DNA of 64,000 bases, from assembly GCF_036898095.1 (NCBI RefSeq), contig NC_090746.1, positions 54,658,724 to 54,722,723 of the forward strand. The letters run 5' to 3'. Below, piece after piece: positions 57,111 through 64,000 of the stretch. Position numbers and translations under genes: made by a program. A model generated the notes under the pieces. That model did no database searches, was not told the DNA's origin, and saw only the letters and a program-made list of their open reading frames with translations. The stretch is from Palaemon carinicauda. Its lineage: Eukaryota; Arthropoda; Malacostraca; Decapoda; Palaemonidae. Each line of letters starts with the position of its first letter. The first letter of the stretch is position 1.

Positions 57111-58430
57111 TAACTCCAGTTGCTTCTCCAAGGGCGCTATTTACCACGTCCTCCGGGAAGAAGTCCGCTCCCCAGATCGAGGCCTTAAGTAACCTATTAG
57201 GCTCATGCCTAAAGGAGTCCTAAGTAAGACGAGCTTCCAGCAAGGGCGACGGACCACTGCAAAGTTATATGTATCACACTGCAGTGCGTGAGGCAAAGAC
57301 ACTGTCAGGATCTTAAAAAAGTGGCTCCTCTCGTAGACTAACAAAGTCATCTCCGTCATCGTGGCTGAGTTGACAGATCTACCCAGCCTGGTTCTTGCAC
57401 CGTATTCTATCTTAACCAGAGAGTCTGGAAGTCTGGGGAGGAGTTCCCTAAACTGTGTAGTGGCACAGTCCTAGTACAGTACAATGACCCTGCCGTGAAA
57501 GTAGCTGGTGGATCGATCCAGCATTCTTGGCCTCCTGGGTACAACAGGGAAGTTAGTTCCGTCTTCCGTAGTTGCGGCGTGGGCTTGCCTTCCATATCCA
57601 CCTGTAAGGTAAGGCCTACTACCTTGGTGGTACATGGTGTCGGGGTTTGCCCGTCCACCTCGAACTTAGTGTATGTATTCTTATGAGGGGTTAACTTGGT
57701 ATTGACACAGTCCCACTCATTTAAAGTCTGGACCCAGTCGGACCGAGCTTGCTCGGCGCTCATATCAAGGGAAGATGAATTGTAAACCTGGTGGATATCA
57801 TTCAAAATCTCCCAGACGGGGACCACCTCCTGCTATTGTCAATATGCCCTCTGAGAACGGGGCATGAAGAGCCAATCGCCACGGGCCGTTCTAAACGAAC
57901 ACCGGGAGCTTTGACACGTCCGGAACCACAAATTACCGTTGTTGTGGTAGCCCAGACCGCAAGGATTATCTATCATATTTTCCTGATTTTGCAGTCAATG
58001 GCCCAAACCGTCCATAGACAGCAGATGATCGGCAATTGGACCAAACTGGGACTAGACTACACTACGCAACCTCTCCATGAGCTGGCTCGAGAAGGCCACC
58101 GGACCGAAATCAAGTTCCGGCATCTGCCCTTTCGAGCTTCTTGCTCTTGACCCCTGATGAGGAGGATTAGACCCTGCCGAGTCCGTCAGTAGCTTAGAAG
58201 CCGATGATGGTCTGGTTGGGAGTGGTTTGGGTAGCCTAAAAGGCTTGCCCTCTTCGGGTAGGGCCGACCTCATACGTTTTACCTTAGAGACCACTGAGCA
58301 TGGCACCCGGCATAAGATCGGCAGATCTCATGCCCACACGACTACTGCAGCACAGCAGTGCATGTTGTCTCCTGACAGCGTACCACCTGTAAGTCAATTG
58401 ATACATGGGTATCATACTTGATTTTGCCGG
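57111..58430 (-). pseudogene. DIRS-F Gag-like remnant
   Basis: Block 57826-57407: SAEQARSDWVQTLNEWDCVN, TKLTPHKNTYTKFEVDGQTP, YPGGQECWIDPPATFTAGSL, aligning with FPKEQAQSVWARFLNDIGCTN and LLPSGIECWDNVHTTFTSGKL of DIRS-E Gag. Block 58306-58052 corresponds to the Ser/Pro-rich linker. Multiple frame changes. The N-terminal Cys segment was not found. Confidence 0.75.
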
Positions 58431-59300
58431 AAAAACCGGTGACATATATAGTTAAGTTAAATCCACTGTGGATAGCTCAGCGGAGTCGTAGTCTTTCTTA
58501 CCGTTTTACAATAGAACCCTAATATTCTGTTTTCCTTCTTCCACCATCTCCTGTCATCCAAAGTATTGCAACACAAAGGTTTGAAACCGGTAAAAATGGC
58601 GGCTGGATTAATCTTGGACGAGTCTGCCCTCTCCAGAGAGAAAAATTCCACTATGAAACTTCTCTCAACCTTCCATATCCCTACCGGAGTAGGATGTACT
58701 TATAGATGAATAAAGGTTGGGACAAGGAGATAAAAGGAAACCAGAACTAGAGACACCAATACTGTTGCCGGAATACTTGGTTGGAAGTATGAATTCCCAC
58801 TGATGTAAATCCGGCCCGTAACCATATAAATTCAAGAATTACAAATCTCCGTCTGTAACTCTCTTCGCAACAATCATACCGCAAATATCCTGTAATATAA
58901 GAAATCAACCTACGGGATCAGAACAGTGTAAAAAATTTTATCTGAATCCGATCAAAGAAACATAGTAACTATCTCATGGATATGATTTCAAGTCATCCCT
59001 TCCCTCACGGGCCGGAAGAATATCGAAGATGGGATTCCGGGAATAGAGGGATACGCGGGACGTAGCAAGGTTCACGCTCAGTCCGGCTCGACTGGTGGCC
59101 ATCCATGGCTAACCGAGGAGAGAGCGCTATTTGCATCGACTTGCAGATCGTGAGAGCTATCTCTCTCTCTCTCCCGGCTGTCTCCCTTCTCTCCTTAGTG
59201 TATAACTCAAGCCTACTTCCCGAGGTTAGGGTGCGGCGACTAAGAATTCCACCGAGTAAGATAATTTGGTATATGAATATAAAATTAACTTGTGCCGGGA
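58431..59300. other. Unassigned sequence between DIRS-F and LINE
   Basis: Expected to contain the 5' leader and ITR of DIRS-F and the missing half of the LINE cut at 43886, but neither could be recognised. Minor (CT)n stretch near 59160-59176. Short open frames only. Confidence 0.45.
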
Positions 59301-59457
59301 ATGAATGAATGAATGATTTAAAGTTTTCAGGCATCCTGACATCTAAGGTCATTGACGCCGGTAACATTTAATTTATGTATACAAAAGTAAAAAATGAAAT
59401 AAAATAAAAAATTAAAGAGTATTCAATTAAAATCATAAAAATTGAATGTCATAAAAG
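59301..59457 (-). other. I-type LINE 3' UTR and (CATT)n tail
   Basis: Follows the RNase H stop; ends in gaatgaatgaatgaatg on the plus strand, a simple-repeat tail as used by many I-group LINEs instead of poly(A). Confidence 0.7.
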
Positions 59458-60477
59458 TTAAATATTTTTCAGAAGACCTGCTTCTGAAAGAAATCTAAAA
59501 ATGCCACTTGCATGGTAGGACACATCATTTCCAAGAATCTTGGCAAGGATGAACCTGCCACCCTCACCTCGAGCCTCAAACAAATATCTATTCCGCAAGA
59601 TGTTATAATTGGGGCATTCGGTCAACAAATGCCTTACTGTTAGAGGTACTAAACAGTTGTCACAATACGGTTGGTGTTGGCCCTTCAGCAGAAACTCATG
59701 TGTCAACCGAGTGTGACCAATACGGAGACGACAAAGAGACGTCTCCCATTTTCGGGGCATCATATTATACCTCCAAGGAGATATGTCATTTGTTACTTCC
59801 CTCATTTTATTGCCATCTTGACTATCCCATTGCTGTTGCCATTTATTGCAAACCAATTTCTTGATGTCAGGTAAGAAATCATTACAGGGAATGGGATACC
59901 TTCTTGGCAGCAACTCGGATGCAGCCTCCTTAGCCAGTGAATCTGCCTTCTCATTCCCGGACACACCTACATGTGCTGGAACTCAACAAAATTGAACTGT
60001 TATACCTCTCCGTCCAATAAGGAAAAGCCATTCTAAAATCTTTAAAACTAGAGGGTTATTAGAATTAAAAACTTCCATAGCTTGAAGGACACTCCTTGCA
60101 TCACTAAAAATTGTAAAATTACCCTCCTTCTCCAATGCTATTTTCTCAATAGCAGTTAATATGCCATACAGTTCGGCAGTAAATATGGAAGCGGTCAGAG
60201 GAAGTGCACCTCTACAATTAAAACCATTACTATGTACTCCAAATCCAACGCCAGCATCAGATTTGGAGCCATCAGTATAGATAAAAGTTGATCCTCTATG
60301 TTCTTTAACATGTTCATTAAAAAGAGACCTGGCTTCTATGTCTGACATATTCTTCTTATCTCCAATAAAATATTTACAAAAAGATATCTCTGGTAACTTC
60401 CATGGAGGCGTTGATGATACCTTGAATGGAAGTACCTTATTTCTAATTATATCCAGACTATTTAATAATCGTTTCAC
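59458..60477 (-). pseudogene. I-type LINE RNase H domain, one stop
   Basis: The blocks 60477-59983 and 59964-59458 are in one frame, with a single stop at 59983-59985 where TVQFC*VPAHVGVSGNEK suggests a lost Trp. Catalytic residues: FIYTDGSKSDAGVG (Asp), ELYGILTAIEKI (Glu), TIFSDARSVLQAM (Asp), GNEKADSLAKEA (Asp). A C-terminal Cys/His segment (HQPYCDNC and VRHLLTECPNYNILR) follows, as is usual in these proteins. It is in frame with the RT, separated by a further stop at 60487. Confidence 0.88.
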
Positions 60478-60486
60478 CCGAAAGCC

Positions 60487-61911
60487 TTAAGGTTGAGGAG
60501 ATTTTGGGTGCAACTCAAAGTATGATGCTTGTCTTACAAGGCTTGCAGTCTGAAAGGCTAGAGAGTTAGGGAGTCTTTGCAATCTAAACCAATACCGAAG
60601 AATGGAAGACATTCGGTAAAGGTCTAGAGGTAACTCTCCAGCATCAACAAGGAGACTTGGGATAGGCGAGGTTTTAAAAGCTCCAGTAGACAATCTAATA
60701 CCTGCATGATGTATCGAATCTAATATTTTTAACCGGCTTGGGGTGGCTGAAGAATATACCTCACAACCATAACTAATTTTGGAAAAAATCAAGGACTTGT
60801 ATAATTTTAAAATAGTATTGCGGTCTGCCCCCCATGATGTATGGGACAATACTTTTAAGATATTCAGAGCTTCAACACATTTAGCTTTTAGCGCTTTTAG
60901 GTGAGAAACCCATGTAAGTCTACAGTCAAATATCAAACCTAAAAATTTGGTTTCCGATACACATGGTATCCGTTGACCTTTAATGTATATATCTGGGTCT
61001 GGATGTACTCCCCGGATACGACAAAAATGGACAATGGTAGTTTTACTTGTCGAGAACTTAAATCCATTCATGTCAGCCCACTGGATAATTTTATCAATAG
61101 AGAGTTGGATTTTTCTCTCAACCATTGCCATTCTAGTGCCAGCAAATGATATTGAGAGATCATCCACAAATAATGTTGAGAGAACATCCTGGGGAATGGC
61201 TGAGGATATCCCATTAATTGCTAGTGCAAAAAGGGTTACACTCAGCACACTACCCTGAGGAACTCCTTCTTCCTGGCACTTACTCTCTGATAGAGTTTCC
61301 CCCACTCTCACTTGAAAAACTCGACGTGTAAGAAATGCCTGAATAAATAGTGGCAGCTCTCCTCTCAATCCCAATTCATGAATGGTTTTAAGAATACCAT
61401 ATCTCCATGTGGTATCATATGCCTTTTCAAGGTCAAAAAATACTGTAACATGGTGCTGTTTGGAAGCAAAGGCTTCACAAATAGAAGACTCAAGTCGTAT
61501 CAACACATCAGTCGTTGAGTGCATTTTTCGGAATCCACATTGAATCGGTGATAAAATACCTTTCTTTTCAAGGTACCATATCAGTCTTGCATTGACCATC
61601 TTCTCCATGATTTTACATAAACAAGATGTCAATGCAATAGGACGATAGTTTGCTGCTAAAAACTTGTCTTTACCAGGTTTTAAAAAAGCTAAAATAATGG
61701 CTAGTTCCCAAACACTTGGGTAACTATGATCATGCCATATTCTATTAATAATGCTTAAAATAAATAGCTTTGTATTAAAATGGACATGTTTAATCATTGC
61801 ATATGGAATTCCAATCGGGTCCAGGGGCTGTATCGTTGCAATGAGCAAGTGCGGAATCAAATTCTCTTTCAGTGAAAGGAGAATTATACGACTCTTCCCT
61901 TCTTGTTGCAA
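60487..61911 (-). pseudogene. I-type LINE reverse transcriptase
   Basis: Open for about 474 codons. Motifs: FLKPGKDKFLAANYRPIALT, CGFRKMHSTTDVLIRLE, VFFDLEKAYDTTWR (catalytic Asp), EEGVPQGSVLSVTLFALAIN, LSTLFVDDLSISFAG (catalytic pair, FVDD), TKFLGLIFDCRLTW, then thumb text ending SYFELHPKSPQP and a stop at 60487-60489. The N-terminal part of the domain is in another frame (61790-62251). Confidence 0.9.
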
Positions 61912-62251
61912 AATTTAAAATTTTCTTTTCTTCAGTGCTCCTATACTGGTGACCAGGGGCTCCTTCACACTTGCTGGATACATTTGAAAAATGATTAGCC
62001 AGGGCATTGCTAACTTCATTTGCTTCAGTTACATACTGGCCATTCACCTTCAACACTGGTGGTGGGTTGGGGGTGAATTTGCCAGCTATCTTTTTTACTT
62101 TCCTCCACACAGAAGATGGTGGTGTTCTACTGTTAATGGAGGAAACAAAAGACATCCATGACTGGCGCCTTACTTCTTTCATGGCACGACGGAACTGTGC
62201 TCTACATTTCTTGTACATAGTTAAATTCTCATCAGTTCTGCGTCTACGCAA
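61790..62251 (-). pseudogene. I-type LINE connector between EN and RT
   Basis: Basic connector: NLTMYKKCRAQFRRAMKEVR, RQSWMSFVSSINSRTPPSSV, then ANHFSNVSS and SALAHCNDTAPGPDWN, which runs into the RT frame (PGPDG-type motif) by a frame change near 61800. Linked to the endonuclease by a second frame change near 62250. Confidence 0.82.
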
Positions 62252-63149
62252 TCGTGTTAAGAGATCTTCTTGTGGCTCTGTGGAGTGCAGTTAGTTCTGA
62301 AGACCACCACGGGACTGGTCGTCGTTTGAATAACCCTGTTGTTTTGGGAATTGAATTGACTCCTGCTGTATGAAGAGTTCCATTCAGTAGGTCTATGGCA
62401 TCATCAACACTTTCAAACTGTTCTGCTCTCCCTTCGATTTCGCTTAGCTCGGAAAATTTAACCCAGTCTGCCTTGTCTAGATTCCAACGTGGCGATCTTT
62501 GCAAAGGCGGACCCTTGTTGGTGTTTATAATGATTGGTGCATGATCACTAGTATGCCAATCATCTAATGTCCTCCAATCAAAATCAAGAAGGCAGTTAGA
62601 GCTTGCAATTGAAAGGTCAATGCATGACAAAGTACCTGTCTGAACATGGAAGTGTGTGGGCTCTCCTGTATTAAGGAGTCCCACATCCTCATTCTCCACA
62701 ATTGATGAGATAATATTGCCCCTTGTGTTGGCCAAAACATCACCCCATAAAGGATGTCTACCATTCATATCTCCCAGTAAGAGAAAAGGTTGAGGGAGTT
62801 GTTGAATGACCTCTGCTAAATCATCATATAAAATATTATCATTTGGAGGTAAGTACAGAGAGCATATTTTATATTTTCTCCCTATATCAATTTGTACAAC
62901 AACTGCCTGTAGGGTTGTACGTATAGACATGGGTATTTGGGGAACATCTTGACGAATGTACATGAGACTTCCGCCATGGCTCCCTGCTTGTTGATTATAT
63001 GGTGTTCTATAGCTAACATACTCTCGAGGACTAGGAGTGTTAGAATCAAGCATACTTTCCTGTAGACATACAATTATGGGGGATTGCTCGTGAATTAGGA
63101 GCTTAAGTTCTTCATATTTCGCCCTCAAACCCTGACAGTTCCATTGCAA
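62244..63149 (-). pseudogene. I-type LINE AP-like endonuclease
   Basis: 301-codon block. Motifs: LQWNCQGLRAKYEELK (Asn), IVCLQESML (Glu), RTPYNQQAGSHGGSLMYIRQ, LLLGDMNGRHPLWG (Asp/Asn), CIDLSIASSNCLLDFDW, TSDHAPIIIN (catalytic Asp-His). Complete endonuclease domain, expected to nick target DNA for priming. In the same frame as the end of ORF1 but separated from it by a stop at 63171. Confidence 0.9.
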
Positions 63150-63170
63150 AATGGAGGAAAAAACTATGGT

Positions 63171-64000
63171 TTATTTTTTGGAAGAGCTTTTAGATGAAGT
63201 CTTCCCATTAGCAATTTTTGATCTAATGCTATTTCCTGGTGGTTTTATTAGAGAGGGTCTTGATAAATATGGTTTTTTGTTTGTGCTTTTCTTGTTGTCC
63301 TTCTGATCCAATTGTTGAGGGGGATGGTGGACCTCAACTTGAATTTCTGATTTATTTAAATTGTCTTCTGGGTGATCAGAAACATCAACAGACAAAACAT
63401 CATATTTATTTGATGTCATAACTAATATTTCTTATGGAAGGGGGTGAGAGAGATGGAGGTCTCTCTCTTTTCCTATTTATAGGTGGTGAGGATCTACCAG
63501 GTTTTTGCACCTTCCCTACCACAGGTGCACCTGGTAACTTTGTTTCGGGTGGAACCTCCATCAAATCAGGCAAGGACATGGCCTGAGAGAGGTTAGTACT
63601 ATTGCTGGTAATGGGGGATGAAGTTTGTATAGAAGTGGGCAGTGTCGCAGTTTTAATACACAGTGGCAAAGCCTTGGAAGGCAATATGCTTACCTTGTCA
63701 CGTAAAACTTTACTATCATTAGATGATGTATTTCTTTTCTTGGAATTACTGGCAGCACTATGTGGGTTCGATGACTCCTGTGGTATATTTTCTCTTGATT
63801 TCAGTGCCTTTGCATAGCTGTTTGGTTTTTTTCAGTAGTCTTTTGGCATGTCCTACACTTATGTGTTCTACACTGGATTTGTTGAGGGCTGCTTCTTCAA
63901 ACTTATAAATCTCACAGCTCCTGTCAGTTGACTTATGGTTTTAATTGCAATTCAAACAGCTGGGCTCAAGTGTACACTCTCCATGATAAGGACTGGCACA
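63171..64000 (-). pseudogene. I-type LINE ORF1, partial
   Basis: At the window edge the minus strand reads CASPYHGECTLEPSCLNCN, a stop, then NHKSTDRSCEIYKFEEAALN, a Cys/His (zinc-knuckle-like) segment. It continues with a basic stretch (GHAKRLLKKTKQL), the Ser/Pro-rich block 63684-63406 and, after a frame change near 63410, 63419-63171, ending in a Lys/Ser tail (GKTSSKSSSKK). The N-terminus lies beyond the window. Likely the nucleic-acid-binding protein of the LINE particle. Confidence 0.78.

Larger units (their letters stand above)
43887..58430 (-). mobile_element. DIRS-F: DIRS1-like element split by insertion
   Basis: Minus-strand element of the same family as DIRS-E, in two parts: 43887-46616 (3' ITR, ICR, YR, RNase H, RT C-terminal half) and 56183 to about 58430 (RT N-terminal half, Gag). 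The parts join inside the RT active-site box once the TIR element at 46619-56180 and one TA are removed. Coding parts are full of stops and frame changes, so it is much older than DIRS-E. The 5' ITR was not found; sequence beyond 58430 is unassigned. Confidence 0.88.
59301..64000 (-). mobile_element. I-superfamily LINE, runs off window
   Basis: Minus strand. From high to low coordinates: ORF1 with a Cys/His motif (incomplete at the window edge), AP-type endonuclease, RT, RNase H, short 3' UTR and a (CATT)n tail at 59301-59317. RNase H after RT and a FVDD rather than YADD catalytic box favour the I superfamily (I/Nimb-like). Nearly full-length coding content with a few frameshifts and stops, so of intermediate age. 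The ORF1 remnant at 30.8-31.4 kb probably comes from the same family. Confidence 0.88.

Noticed and set aside
12895..58430. Retrovirus, LTR retrotransposon or integrated virus
   Set aside because: The elements have tyrosine recombinases and ITR/ICR structure, with no protease, DDE integrase, LTR or envelope gene.

Overview
The window is animal nuclear DNA and is almost entirely a graveyard, partly a fresh one, of retrotransposons. Low G+C unique sequence, long (TA)n, (GA)n and (ATT)n microsatellites, many DIRS1-like (tyrosine-recombinase) retrotransposons, and a dispersed LINE tail that starts with (ATT)n and 'ctaagctacaaccctag' together suggest a decapod crustacean, probably a shrimp, prawn or crayfish. 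This is an inference from repeat content; no species-level marker is present. No rRNA, tRNA, bacterial gene or virus was recognised.

Layout. 0-12 kb holds non-LTR (LINE) remnants: an RTE-like element on the minus strand (1.9-4.3 kb), three pieces of one LINE family with (ATT)n tails, and an L2/CR1-like element on the minus strand (9.9-11.9 kb) whose reading frame is broken by a single stop. 12.9-30.8 kb holds three DIRS elements: fossil DIRS-A (+), nearly complete DIRS-B (+, 15.5-24.3 kb) and nearly complete DIRS-C (-, 24.3-30.8 kb). B and C lie tail to tail, 17 bases apart, and both keep the inverted terminal repeats (ITRs) and internal complementary region (ICR) that define DIRS1-type elements. 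30.8-34.2 kb holds a LINE ORF1 remnant and fossil DIRS-D (+).

The one host gene I can support is on the minus strand. A 127-base internal exon (42612-42738) and a terminal exon (38143-38301) encode the end of the membrane segment and the whole cytosolic tail of a cation-dependent mannose-6-phosphate receptor (M6PR-like). Both have good splice sites and a common phase. The intron between them (4.3 kb) is filled with repeat debris. The preceding exon is not in the window, so the upstream intron would exceed 21 kb and hold all the elements from 42.8 to 64 kb.

42.8-59 kb is a nested insertion stack. A LINE fragment (+) is cut by DIRS-F (-, 43.9 to about 58.4 kb). DIRS-F is split inside its reverse-transcriptase active-site box by a DNA element with 35-base perfect terminal inverted repeats and a TA target duplication (46619-56180). 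That element is itself interrupted by DIRS-E (+, 47.3-54.8 kb). DIRS-E is the youngest element here: its ITRs look identical over about 245 bases, its recombinase is intact, and only two point lesions affect its other genes. 59.3-64 kb holds an I-superfamily LINE (-) with ORF1, endonuclease, RT and RNase H, running off the window edge.

The DIRS elements each encode Gag, RT/RNase H/methyltransferase-like and tyrosine recombinase (YR). In B, C and E the recombinase-side frame stays open through long parts of the RT gene, which is the most unusual coding feature of the window.
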